Source: Branchiostoma lanceolatum (Eukaryota > Chordata > Leptocardii > Amphioxiformes > Branchiostomatidae). From it: 64,000 nt of DNA. The notes below the pieces were generated by a model that saw only the letters and a program-made list of their open reading frames with translations, searched no databases and was not told the origin of the DNA. The stretch's first letter is position 1; each line of letters begins with the position of its first letter. Positions 12,670 to 22,509 of this stretch are shown here, in pieces. The DNA is taken from NCBI RefSeq assembly GCF_035083965.1, contig NC_089735.1, positions 7,342,001-7,406,000 of the forward strand. Direction: 5' to 3'. The position numbers and the translations under genes were made by a program.

Positions 12670-13778
12670 AATCCATGCGAGCGTCGTCCGAATTTGTAGA
12701 TCGCCCGAAGCTCGCCGAATTTCAAAATCGCCCGAGCGTCCGACTCATGATTTTTTTGCTGAAAATCTGGCCCGTCACAAATTGAACGAGGCCCGGGTGA
12801 CGTCCGTCGAACACTGATAATTTTAAATCTCCCATGAGATAGTACAATCTCTTGGACATAGACGAAGTCAGAATCGACTAACTTGGTAAAGAGCCAGTAT
12901 TTGGATCAACATTGATATCTGAGTTGTGGAAAATATGTAGGGCCTGAGTAGAGTGGACGGGCACAGTGAAAATAATAACATTAACAAGAATTTTGTGATA
13001 GACCAACTCAAATGCTACCACTAGAGCCACAAAAACAACAAACCCGTATATCTAACGTAAATGCTATGATTTTCACCAAACGGAAATCGACCAAAGCTCG
13101 GGCGAACGTCGTCGGAGCTTCGGCCGACCGTCAATAAACCTATCGACGCCCAGCCGACGCCTGGGCATGCTTTGGCAGACAAGCAGTGTTTGTTTGATAG
13201 ATTTGTAATCAATTTGGACCGTGAACTAGTCATTTTGTGGAAAAACAAACTTCAGAAAGTCAAGTATTATTTTAGCCTCAGTTCATGAATATATAGATTG
13301 ACATATCCAAACCAATAGCAAAAGAAAATGGAAGTATTGTCCTCGGTGTCCACATTTCATTTAAAATCATTTTTTCACTGAAAATGTAACTTTGCAATAA
13401 AAAAAAGTTTGATAGCATTCTTTGACAAGTTAAAACATTATTCTTTATCATCTTATGTTATAGACCAAACAGTCGTTATTTTTTATTTTGGACCTCCTTG
13501 GACCATAATGTCCTCGCTTGAACCGACAAAAGATATTGGCCGAGTGTTATCCTTTGCTCGGGCGAGTAGCGGGCAACCTGTTGACGACCTCGCCGAGCTC
13601 AAAAATCGCCGCCTGAATTTAAGCGCGCGAATGTCGGCCGAGTTCCTAAAAATCGCCCGAAGCCCGGCCGCGTAATCGACAGGATGTCGACCGTACTTAG
13701 GTCTAAAATGCCCATTTGCAGCTCACCGACACGTCGGCCGAGCTGAATTTTTGATTTCTAACGGGGGTTTTACCACGG
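12670..13778. repeat. GC-rich dispersed repeat blocks (CGCCCGAAGC / GTCGGCCGAG type)
   Basis: Blocks at about 12675-12820, 13080-13170 and 13530-13775 share words such as TCGCCCGAAGC, CTCGCCGA and GTCGGCCGAG, in both orientations, separated by AT-rich DNA. They contrast sharply with the surrounding base composition and look like pieces of one inverted-repeat element. Ends and target duplications could not be fixed. No gene is seen. Confidence 0.45.
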
Positions 13779-13925
13779 GCGATAATGGATAGTACTGATT
13801 GGTTGGTACAGAAGTAGTCTTATGATACTCTTATTGTGTTTTTCTGGGTTTGTCCATCATTTTATTTTTCTGGTTTTGCGCTGTGGCTGATCGACAATTG
13901 GTGAGACAATTCACAACCAACCATT
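13779..13925. repeat. Left outer inverted arm of the 11.5-kb repeat block
   Basis: Read forward, this stretch (…ATAATGGATAGTACTGATTGGTT…AGTAGTCTTAT…TGGTTTTGCGCTGTGGCTGAT…) aligns with the reverse complement of about 25149-25270. Conserved words include AGTAGTCTTAT and TGGTTTTGC(G/A)CTGTGGCTGAT. The two arms face each other across the tandem arrays and the nested retrotransposon. They could be the ends of one large element or two copies of a MITE that happen to face each other. Confidence 0.6.
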
Positions 13926-13937
13926 TGGCAATAGTTT

Positions 13938-14231
13938 ACACTGCACGAAATGGCCTCGTTTCCCGGCGTATACGTACCGGGATTTTTCTGTATTTTTGTC
14001 GGATACTGACGGATACTGACGGATACATGCGGATTCGTGTAACGTATCCGACTATTTCCGCACCGGTATATGGAATATTTCCTGAAGAATCCGAAAGTAA
14101 GGGATTTTCGACGAATACGGAGCCGTACACTGTACGGAAATGCCACCGATCCTGACGGATACGAACAGGAATTTTTTTGTATTTTTGGCGGATACTGACG
14201 GATATATGCGGATTCGTGTAACGTATCCGAC
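13938..14231 (+). repeat. Tandem array of ~150-190-bp CGGATACTGACGGATAC units, left of the insertion
   Basis: Units begin ACACTG(C/T)ACG(A/G)AAATG at 13938 and 14127, a spacing of 189 bp. Each contains short runs of CGGATACTGA and a TATTTTTGGCGGAT segment. The array is interrupted at 14232 by the tyrosine-recombinase retrotransposon and resumes at 21299. Confidence 0.75.
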
Positions 14232-14499
14232 TATTTTTCCCTTGTCGGAAAAACGGATTTTGCTCTCCACAAATCCCTAGCTACACCTATCATAGCGTGG
14301 AAAAATCAACAGAGAGAAAAGCGTTTGGCGGTACACAAATTATGTTTAATCAAGAAAGTCTGGCAAGTTCGACAAATCCCGGGGGATTCCCGTGGGAATA
14401 CATTGACCAGTGGTACACAGATATATGATATACCGTTCCCAAAGGAGAGAACATGTATACATTGGTTTTCAAACGACTACGTATATATATCGGGACCAC
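14232..14499. repeat. Split direct repeat A, outer copy
   Basis: This 268-bp block is repeated without visible difference at 20644-20911. It starts at the TATTT core followed by TTCCCTTGTCGG and ends at CGGGACCAC. It forms the 3' terminus of the retrotransposon on its coding strand. Confidence 0.9.
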
Positions 14500-15487
14500 T
14501 ACATCGTCGCTACAAACGTAGCAACAAAATTTTTAGACTATTGAAGAACAGTTGATAAACAAACAGGGCATTGCAACCCAAAAAAGGATAAGGACTTGGA
14601 GACTTTGGTACAACAGTTGATAAACAACAGTCTTTGGCGACCGAAAGCGCTAAGGACTTGGATACACACCGTGCTATATGATTATAATACGTACTTACTA
14701 GCAAATCAGCGAACTTAACGCGTAACAAAGGTGACAAGGTGAGTTTACATGAAGTTATCAGCAAGGTAAGCATTACTACTAGAGATTTACAAGCTATGGT
14801 ATCAACTTAACACAACTGTGTTATTAGGTAAACGTGAAAGGTCATAAAAATATTTACAAAGTGAGCGGCACGTAGGCGCGCTTGAAAATAAGTTATTGGT
14901 TATGATAACTAGTAAGGAAAATCTAACTAGACGTCGTTCGACTTAAGATGTGTTAACGTCAAGTATTAGGGTAAACAAGGTCAAAAACATAGGTGAAAAA
15001 AGAATCAACAACATAGGTGCCTTCAAAGTGATCTAAGCAGTTTAAAGGGCATTGCTATAGCAAAGCACCGGCGACTGTGTTACCAGGCGAGGTATACCGG
15101 TAATAGTGCATGATGTAGTAAGATAAAGTCTACACAAAAAGTAATAAACAAGCAACAGCTTGTAGAATAAGAAAGGCTAATAAGCAAACACAAAATTTGA
15201 AATAAGCAAACATCGACATGATCGTTGACTCATGTAATATGTAGGCGATGCAGAGTTTCGCTGGTGCGTACAAGATGCAAGTTGCCACAGAGATTCACAG
15301 GTACACACAATTTACTAGTTGGAACAGAGTTATATTGATAAATACAATATACAAGGTGGTACAGAGTTTCTCAGATACATACAAATATATCCAAAATGCA
15401 AGTTGGTACAGGGATTCGCTGATACATACAGTATATAGGATGTTACATGGTAAATTCTCAGGTCACAGTAGAAGGTTTGTTATCAGG

Positions 15488-16246
15488 TTAAGGGCGGATA
15501 TAGATTGAATAGGCGGACGAAGACCATCTACCTAACGAGCGCAGCTGGGAGTCAGATACTCCGTGCTGCGCTGCGTGTGTCGCAGCACCAATGCGAAATG
15601 AGTGTGGGGTGATTTTGTGAATGTCAAGACCCAAGTGAGCTACGCAACATCTTAGTTTTCTGGCAAAGCAGTTTTTGGAGACGGGACTACCGTCACTACG
15701 GAGGAAAAGGCAACCCGCACGGTTCCCTCGTAGTGATAGGTATTCAAACATGTTTGACACTGGGCAGTAAATACTACCATGTTGCGGTCGGATTGCGATA
15801 GAGGCAGAGCAACCAGGGGTGCTGTGTTTGAAGGACGAAAATCTGACCATGATGGGGGCGTGAATTTCAGTAGGAGGGGGCAATTGTAAGTTAGCGAGCT
15901 GCAATGTGTGCTGGGAATTAGCATCCCACGTGATCTCAGAGATTCGGGTCATGGCATAAAATGCGAATAGGTACATGGTTTTGAAGAGCTGCTGGTCATA
16001 CTGGAGGTTTGTCAGAGTTTGTAAGGAATCAATCAATGATTTGAGAATTGGTGGAGAGATTGGAAGCCGTCCGTCTGGGACGCGATGTTTTCGAATGGCT
16101 AGCAACAATTTTTGGATAGTGAAGGATTGAGTTGGATCAGAGATACCGAGCAGCTTGTGGAGGAAGCTAATGGCCGATAATTTGGAGGTAATGGTTGCCG
16201 GAGCAGACCCATTTTGGTGAAGGGAAGCAACGAATTGAGAGATCAT
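15488..16246 (-). CDS. Tyrosine recombinase of the Ngaro/PAT-like element
   Basis: The frame shows the family's catalytic signature: an Arg in AMTRISEITW, then HSFRIGAATHAA, then LGRWSSSAYSIYI with the nucleophilic Tyr. The N-terminal core-binding part begins upstream of the first Met and abuts the end of the reverse transcriptase frame, a layout used by YR retrotransposons. Its product would resolve the circular cDNA into the target without making a staggered cut. Treated as part of a mobile-element fossil. Confidence 0.85.
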   Translation of the reverse strand: MISQFVASLHQNGSAPATITSKLSAISFLHKLLGISDPTQSFTIQKLLLAIRKHRVPDGRLPISPPILKSLIDSLQTLTNLQYDQQLFKTMYLFAFYAMTRISEITWDANSQHTLQLANLQLPPPTEIHAPIMVRFSSFKHSTPGCSASIAIRPQHGSIYCPVSNMFEYLSLRGNRAGCLFLRSDGSPVSKNCFARKLRCCVAHLGLDIHKITPHSFRIGAATHAAQHGVSDSQLRSLGRWSSSAYSIYIRP

Positions 16247-16371
16247 CTTGACAGGGACTGGGGGGTATACGTCGCACCCGGTTAGTTCTAGCGCAAGCGT
16301 ACGAAGTTGGTGCCAGGCCAGGCGGTACGCACGCAGAGTAGATGGGGCTATAGACGAGAGGAGAAGGTTGT

Positions 16372-18267
16372 TTACTGTCTGATCAAGGCTGGCGGCTGTA
16401 GATGGGAGGGGACCGGTATGGGGTGAATGTCCATTTGTGGGAACGTCCGCCGGAAGTGGGTGATCTGTAGGCGAGAGAGACAGTCAGCCATGATGTTTTC
16501 TTTACCTGGGATGTGAATGGCACGGCAAAAGATGTTGTGTTGTAGGGAGATGAGAACAAATTTGCGTAGAAGCGGCATGATCGCCTGGTTTTTGGACGTC
16601 TGTCGGTTTATAACATGAACCAGGGCTTGATTGTCGGTATGGAGGAGAATGCGTTTGTTTTGCCACAGGCGTCCCCATACGTGCAGGGAAAGTACAATTG
16701 GGTAAAACTCTAGGATTGTGATGTTTTCGGCGTGAAATTCCTGGGGCCAAGCTCCGTAGAGCCACGAGGTGCGGAATATGGCCCCGTAGCCTAGCGACGC
16801 CGCCGCGTCTGTGTAGAGGTGGAGAGTGGAGTCTAGTGTGAAACTGTCTTCAAGGAAGAACGATTTTCCATTGAAGGATAGGAGAAAGGTGTGCCACATG
16901 CGGATGTCTTGTTTCACGTTTGAGGAAAGGGGAATCCGCACTGACGAGGAAGAGCGGGATTTAGTGAGGTCGATTAGGCGCCTGAGGAACGCCCGACCAG
17001 GCAGTACCACCTGGCAGACATGATTTAGGAGGCCGATGAGTGATTGGATTTGTTTTAGGGTGGCCGATTCCAGAGAGAGAAAGAGAGATAACTGGTCTAG
17101 GCATTTTTGCAATTTGTCAGCCGGTAGTCTGGCTTCCATGATAACTGTATCAAGCTCAATTCCTAGGAAAGACATTACTGTGTCGGGGGCATATGTTTTG
17201 TCCTCAGCTAAGGGAATGCCCACGTCATGAGACATGTTGGAAAAGGCAGTTAGGTCACGGTTGCATGACGTGTATGTCGTATTGGCAAAGAGGAAGTCGT
17301 CTAATATATGGGTGGGGAAAGGGATATTGAGCTTGGTGCGGGCTATCCATTCGAGGGCGGTAGAAAATGACTCAAAGATGGCGCAACTCGTGCTCAGTCC
17401 CATGGGAAGGCAGCGGTCGTAATAGAATTCACCGTTATAGGTGAAGCCTAGCAGGTGGTGGTCACTGGGATGTATGGGAATAAGACGGAAGGCGGATTTG
17501 ATGTCGGTTTTGGCAAGGTAGCATCCACGGCCCAAAGATTTAATGTGTTTTATGGCTGTGTCGATGGAGGAGTACGAGACGCTGGAAAGGTCACGAGGGA
17601 CGCCATCGTTGATGGAGCTACCTTTTGGGGAGGAAAGATCATGTATGAGGCGGAATTTTCCAGGAGTCTTTTTGGGGACTGCGTATAGGGGAGAGAGAAA
17701 CAAGTTGGAAAAGGGAGGTACAGAGAAAGGGCCAGCAACACGCATGGCCTGTAATTCTTCTTGGAGTTTTGCGGAGATGGCAGGGTGGTAGGAGTCTGAG
17801 GTTATTGTAGATGGGGAAGACGGAGGGGGATTCCGCGGGCCGAAATATTCTAGCGGAAACCCCTCGGAGAAGCCAGAGCAGAGGTATAGTGCATCTCTTT
17901 CTGGATATCCAAAAAGATATTCGCGTAAGACGTCGGCACGAACGGGAGTAGGTAGGGATAAAGATGGGCTTACTTGATTGACAGGAAAACTGTGGGCCGA
18001 TGTAAACCTAGTTTTGGTTGTTGGACCGGTGCTGAGCTCTAGGGCAGAGGTAGGCTTTGTGGCCGCCGCTACGGCAGTGGGGGCAGGTATGAGTGTAGGG
18101 GCAAGCTGCTTCCAGGCATTTCCCGTTTTGTTTATGGAACTGGAAACAGTAGCCCATGGGGATGCGTGAAGTAGTCGATCGGCGGGAGCCTGTGGGACGA
18201 AAATTTGTCGTTGACTGAGGCTGAGGGGTTTGTATAGGGGTTTGTAGAGGGGTTGTAAGGGCGTCAA
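16372..18267 (-). CDS. Reverse transcriptase / RNase H of the Ngaro/PAT-like element
   Basis: The 631-codon frame carries a reverse transcriptase palm with AVPKKTPGKFRLIHDLS, AKTDIKSAFRLIPI, LPMGLSTSCAIFESF and HILDDFLF. These are followed by the connection region and an RNase H domain starting LYTDAAASLGYGAIF, with HTDNQALVHVIN and GKENIMADCLSR further on. The order RT then RNase H then recombinase, with no integrase or protease, marks the DIRS order. It overlaps the end of the gag-like frame in another frame. Confidence 0.9.
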   Translation of the reverse strand: MTPLQPLYKPLYKPLSLSQRQIFVPQAPADRLLHASPWATVSSSINKTGNAWKQLAPTLIPAPTAVAAATKPTSALELSTGPTTKTRFTSAHSFPVNQVSPSLSLPTPVRADVLREYLFGYPERDALYLCSGFSEGFPLEYFGPRNPPPSSPSTITSDSYHPAISAKLQEELQAMRVAGPFSVPPFSNLFLSPLYAVPKKTPGKFRLIHDLSSPKGSSINDGVPRDLSSVSYSSIDTAIKHIKSLGRGCYLAKTDIKSAFRLIPIHPSDHHLLGFTYNGEFYYDRCLPMGLSTSCAIFESFSTALEWIARTKLNIPFPTHILDDFLFANTTYTSCNRDLTAFSNMSHDVGIPLAEDKTYAPDTVMSFLGIELDTVIMEARLPADKLQKCLDQLSLFLSLESATLKQIQSLIGLLNHVCQVVLPGRAFLRRLIDLTKSRSSSSVRIPLSSNVKQDIRMWHTFLLSFNGKSFFLEDSFTLDSTLHLYTDAAASLGYGAIFRTSWLYGAWPQEFHAENITILEFYPIVLSLHVWGRLWQNKRILLHTDNQALVHVINRQTSKNQAIMPLLRKFVLISLQHNIFCRAIHIPGKENIMADCLSRLQITHFRRTFPQMDIHPIPVPSHLQPPALIRQ

Positions 18268-19102
18268 TGTATAGCTGAAGATGTGGGCTGTTCCAGGGAG
18301 TTGTTATGGAGGACTGACGGTACGTGCGGAACAATTCATCGTACCGCAGCCAGTTGGCCCCCCTGGCAGCCATAGCTCGGATAAGGTGTTGGTAGCTCAC
18401 GAGGGCTGATGACGCTGCCAGATGTCGCTGGACGTATATGTAGTGGAACACCAGAAAGGCGTTTGTCCACTGGTCTAGGGTAAGAGGTTGTTTGTGCTGG
18501 CTAGGCCGGCTGGCGAGGGTTAAAATAGGCGCCGCGCCTGCATTCGTCAGAGCTACTGTATATTGTGAGTCTATGGTCTGATTAGGGAGTAGCTGGCGGA
18601 GATCAATATATTGGTCTGTCCAGATTTTCTCCTTGGTTGACATTGAAACCCCGGAGTCAAGGGGGAGATGAAGGGTGTCAGATGCAGTTACAATATTGGG
18701 GTTATTGGGCGGGCCGTGAACGAGAGGGGGTCGTATGGTGGGGTTAGTAATATTACCCGTACCCAGAATGGCAGCAGCCAGAGCGTTCCCGTCCAGATGG
18801 GCTGGAGGCACGGCCGGGGTGGTCACTGAGTGGACGACGGGCGGGAACACGGCCGGGGTGGTCACTGAGTGGATGACGGGCGGGAACTGGGCCGGCGGCA
18901 CCACTGAGGACGAGGTGGGGGGTACCGGTGGAGTCTGGACCGCTGAGGACGAGGTGGCAGGTACCGGTGGTGTCTGGACGGGTGGCACAGCTGGAACTGA
19001 GGTGGCCGGGGTAACAACGACGGGAGGGGTCTGCACCGGCGGCGTGGGTGGGGTTGATGTGGCCGCAGGCTCAGCGGTTGTCCGTCGTCTCTTGGGCGGC
19101 AT
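18008..19102 (-). CDS. Gag-like protein of the Ngaro/PAT-like element
   Basis: The likely start is the Met of MPPKRRRTTAEP at 19102; the frame is open a little further upstream. A Pro/Thr/Val-rich N-terminal third precedes a helical middle part. Near the C-terminus, CPHCRSGGHKAYLCP forms a zinc-knuckle-like motif, preceded by a Cys/His cluster (CFQFHKQNGKCLEAACPY). This arrangement fits nucleocapsid-type proteins of YR retrotransposons. The plus-strand frame at 18735-19223 is its shadow. Confidence 0.7.
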   Translation of the reverse strand: MPPKRRRTTAEPAATSTPPTPPVQTPPVVVTPATSVPAVPPVQTPPVPATSSSAVQTPPVPPTSSSVVPPAQFPPVIHSVTTPAVFPPVVHSVTTPAVPPAHLDGNALAAAILGTGNITNPTIRPPLVHGPPNNPNIVTASDTLHLPLDSGVSMSTKEKIWTDQYIDLRQLLPNQTIDSQYTVALTNAGAAPILTLASRPSQHKQPLTLDQWTNAFLVFHYIYVQRHLAASSALVSYQHLIRAMAARGANWLRYDELFRTYRQSSITTPWNSPHLQLYIDALTTPLQTPIQTPQPQSTTNFRPTGSRRSTTSRIPMGYCFQFHKQNGKCLEAACPYTHTCPHCRSGGHKAYLCPRAQHRSNNQN

Positions 19103-19509
19103 GTCTAATAGAGGAATGGAGGTAATGAGGAAACACGTGGGTGCTGGGCTCAATAGCCAGAGCAAACATGTGGAGCCCTCTTGGATAGTAAATCTTAGGG
19201 CAAAGAAAATGGAGAACATTTAACTAAGGAGAGCAGTTTGGAAGTGATAAGAATTTGTATGTCAAACAGGACATAGTATTACGGTAAAATTCAACAGGGC
19301 AAACCGTAGACTGTACGCTATATCAACAGGGCGGACCGTAGGTACGCTAGTACACATGAGTATGTATAAAGGAAGTAGCAATACTCATCAACAGACACGT
19401 TGTGTCAGTAGCGCCCATAAATCAAATTAAGGATATCATCATGGCAATTGTAGCTGTACAGCATTGCATTAGGGCGAAAACACGCCGCTAAACCCAGGAA
19501 GGCGACAAC

Positions 19510-20000
19510 ACGCCACTGGTAGGGCTGAGCTGCCGTAAGATAACAGCGCTCAAAACAGAGCGTAAAACACTGCACGGCAGTAGAATAACAGCGCTCAAAA
19601 CAGAGCGTAAAACATTAGGAGGGCGAGTACACGCCGTAAGATAACAGCGCTCAAAACAGAGCGTAAAACACTGCACGGCAGTAGAATAACAGCGCTCAAA
19701 ACAGAGCGTAAAACATTAGGAGGGCGAGTACACGCCGTAAGATAACAGCGCTCAAAACAGAGCGTAAAACACTGCACGGCAGTAGAATAACAGCGCTCAA
19801 AACAGAGCGTAAAACATTAGGAGGGCGAGTACACGCCGTAAGATAACAGCGCTCAAAACAGAGCGTAAAACACTGCACGGCAGTAAAATAACAGCGCTCA
19901 AAACAGAGCGTAGCACATTGGGAGGGCGAGAACACGCCGCTAGACCAGGAGCGCGACAACACGCCACTCGCAGTACTGTGTAGCAGTAGAATGACAGCGC
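19510..20000. repeat. 101-bp tandem repeat in the leader of the retrotransposon
   Basis: About four units of 101 bp, each carrying two copies of AACAGCGCTCAAAACAGAGCG and one GGGCGAGTACACGCCG block, lie upstream of the gag-like frame on the coding strand. The units are nearly identical, then decay at both edges. The repeated AGCGCT palindromes could be protein-binding or RNA structural elements. The short Cys-rich frames across it are artefacts of the repeat. Confidence 0.85.
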
Positions 20001-20472
20001 TCAAAACGGAGCGTAAAACACTGCTTGTAACTGAGCTAAATCAGCGCTCGTAGACGGGATGTTTCATAACTGCTAGCGCCCACATCATGGCTCATATAAA
20101 TAAAATTAAAACTTCGCCTCGGGGCAGAAAAACACGAGTCATGGCTCAAAACATAGCAGCGCTCATAAACGGTGTAAATTATGAAACCAAGGCCCGGGAC
20201 GGGGCTGGCAAAATAAAAGAAACACTGTTCATACCTGAGTATAACAGTATCATGTTCATAATTTCTCAGAGCCTATTTTGGAGGCAGCGGTCGCACCATA
20301 GGTGCAAACCACAGTGTATCAGTAGGAACATAGCATACATTTGAGCCCGACAATCGTGGCGGGCATATAGGGTGTCACATAACTAAGTAGCTATTATTTG
20401 CCGGGAGAATTTTTGCGGGTAGTAAAAGTTTGCGTGATAAGCTAGCAGGCAGGGAGGGTGGGTGGCAAATAT

Positions 20473-20911
20473 TTGTCTGGCCTGCCCGCACGAAGTCTGT
20501 GATCGACTGGGCCTAGTGTGGGAAAGGAAGTAACCGAAGGGCCTCCTGGAGAGGCATAATCCCCGGTGCCGCCACGATGGCGACATCTGGGGTGCGAAGG
20601 AACATTTTATGACAGCCAGCGATTTGTTTCAATTAAAATGCGTTATTTTTCCCTTGTCGGAAAAACGGATTTTGCTCTCCACAAATCCCTAGCTACACCT
20701 ATCATAGCGTGGAAAAATCAACAGAGAGAAAAGCGTTTGGCGGTACACAAATTATGTTTAATCAAGAAAGTCTGGCAAGTTCGACAAATCCCGGGGGATT
20801 CCCGTGGGAATACATTGACCAGTGGTACACAGATATATGATATACCGTTCCCAAAGGAGAGAACATGTATACATTGGTTTTCAAACGACTACGTATATAT
20901 ATCGGGACCAC
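20473..20911. repeat. Internal B-A junction of the split direct repeats
   Basis: Repeat B (20473-20648) joins repeat A (20644-20911) through the shared TATTT. This is the sequence expected at the closure of the element's circular DNA form. The outer partners are A at 14232-14499 and B at 21123-21298. Confidence 0.85.
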
Positions 20912-21122
20912 CAAATGCTCACTAACTGTGAGCGGGAGAATGCCCACCAATGAGACGCGAAAATGCGGAACAACAAACAATAATTTGTAAAAACCATGGA
21001 CTTACGGTTGCTATGTCTTGAACTGACGAGGATTGGCGATGTAAATGCGGGATAAGAGCCCCCCTAACACTTTTGTAGTAGTGAAGCTGTCCAAAGTCTG
21101 ATAGATGTAGTGAGTCGGCGAA

Positions 21123-21298
21123 TTGTCTGGCCTGCCCGCACGAAGTCTGTGATCGACTGGGCCTAGTGTGGGAAAGGAAGTAACCGAAGGGCCTCCTGGA
21201 GAGGCATAATCCCCGGTGCCGCCACGATGGCGACATCTGGGGTGCGAAGGAACATTTTATGACAGCCAGCGATTTGTTTCAATTAAAATGCGTTATTT
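21123..21298. repeat. Split direct repeat B, outer copy
   Basis: Identical by eye to 20473-20648 and ending at the TATTT core that abuts the interrupted tandem array. Together with A at 14232 it gives the outer limits of the retrotransposon. A 211-bp single-copy spacer separates it from the inner A repeat. Confidence 0.9.
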
Positions 21299-21785
21299 CC
21301 GCACCGGTATATGGAATATTTCCTGAAGAATCCGAAAGTAGGTATTTTCGACGAATACGGAGCCGTACACTGTACGGAAATGCCACAGATCCTGACGGAT
21401 GCGTACAGGGATTTTTCTGTATTTTTGGCGGATACTGACGGATACTGACGAATCCAACCTAACGGATCCGAAAATTTCCGCACCGGGATCGGGAATATTT
21501 CCGGAGGAATCCGAAAATGAGGTATTTTCGACGGATACGGAGCCGTACACTGTACGGAAATCCTGACGGATACGTACAGGAAGTTTTCTGTATTTTTTAA
21601 AAGAAAATTGCGGATACTGACGGATACAAGCGGACTGTGATCCGGAACCTCAGATCCGGAGGAAAACAAAAATAGGAATTTTCGACGTATATGGGGCCGT
21701 ACATTGCACGAAATTGCCCAAGATTCTGACAGATACGTACAGTATGTATTTGCCACGGATACAGACTGATCCAAGATACAGACTT
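21299..21785 (+). repeat. Continuation of the CGGATAC tandem array, right of the insertion
   Basis: Units beginning ACA(C/T)TG(C/T)ACG(A/G)AAAT occur at 21367, 21547 and 21701, continuing the series from 13938 and 14127 once the inserted retrotransposon is discounted. The last units become diverged. Words such as CGGATACTGACGGATAC recur throughout. Confidence 0.75.
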
Positions 21786-22509
21786 TCTACAATCTTTGAC
21801 ATATTGTGACTCTGAATATGTTTGTATTTGCCACGAATATGTACAAATCAAACACACAAAGTTTGATAGAATGGTTGATTATTCATAAATACGCGTGCAT
21901 TCTTAATTTAACGATACCCAAAACATTATTATTCAATGACAGGAAGTTTTGGGAAAGCCTGAATGTAACATTATTTCATATTTCAACATATATGCATTTC
22001 TAAGTTCAAAAACTATCAAATACAATACGGAAGTTCTATGTGGCTAAATAATCCATTTCGTTTAATGAGGGACATCCACATACTCAAAGCACCTCTGCAT
22101 ATGCAGGTTAATGTCGGTATATTGGGGTTGTGTAAGCACAATTGTTATAAAATGTATTACAATTAACAACCATCACATCATGGTGGTAATATTTACTGCC
22201 GTATAGTGCACTTTGACCAAAAATTTCTACATGTTCTACATATTCTACTAAAGTAATGAAAGCCTTATTTGTGGCCTGTTCTTCGTCTAAAAGATATCAG
22301 ATACAAATAATTTCAAATACAGAGGTTGAAAATAGAAACTTCAAAGTAACATTATACTGTCTGAAAAACTCCCATGATGACACGCCACATTTTGCACGTA
22401 AGTAGTATATGCCGTGGAACTGCATGTGTATAATCGTCCTCTCCCCATCTGAGTTCACTTCTTCCATGCACTCTTGGTAAGGTACAGGCAAGGCTGATTT
22501 CTTCTGTAT

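Larger units (their letters stand above)
14232..21298 (-). mobile_element. Ngaro/PAT-like tyrosine-recombinase retrotransposon (DIRS order), ~7.06 kb, looks whole
   Basis: The coding strand is minus. Parts in coding order: split repeats and leader (21298-19220), gag-like frame, reverse transcriptase/RNase H frame, tyrosine recombinase frame, terminal repeat (14499-14232). The direct repeats are arranged A (14232-14499), B (20473-20648), A (20644-20911), B (21123-21298). The two A copies (268 bp) and the two B copies (176 bp) are identical by eye, so the insertion is young. The element interrupts a CGGATAC tandem array. The pentamer TATTT stands at both edges and at the internal B/A junction, as expected for strand exchange by a tyrosine recombinase rather than staggered integration. 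The three main frames are long and open, and I see no clear break. Confidence 0.85.

Noticed and set aside
18735-19223. 162-codon plus-strand frame, Gly/Thr/Val-rich
   Set aside because: Antisense shadow of the Pro/Thr-rich part of the gag-like frame.
19488-20004. Cys-rich repetitive minus-strand frames (CFERCYLTACTRP type)
   Set aside because: They are translations of the 101-bp tandem repeat in the retrotransposon leader and change frame with it.
20087-20344. 85-codon plus frame starting MAHINKIKTSPRGRK
   Set aside because: Lies antisense in the retrotransposon leader with no recognised motif.
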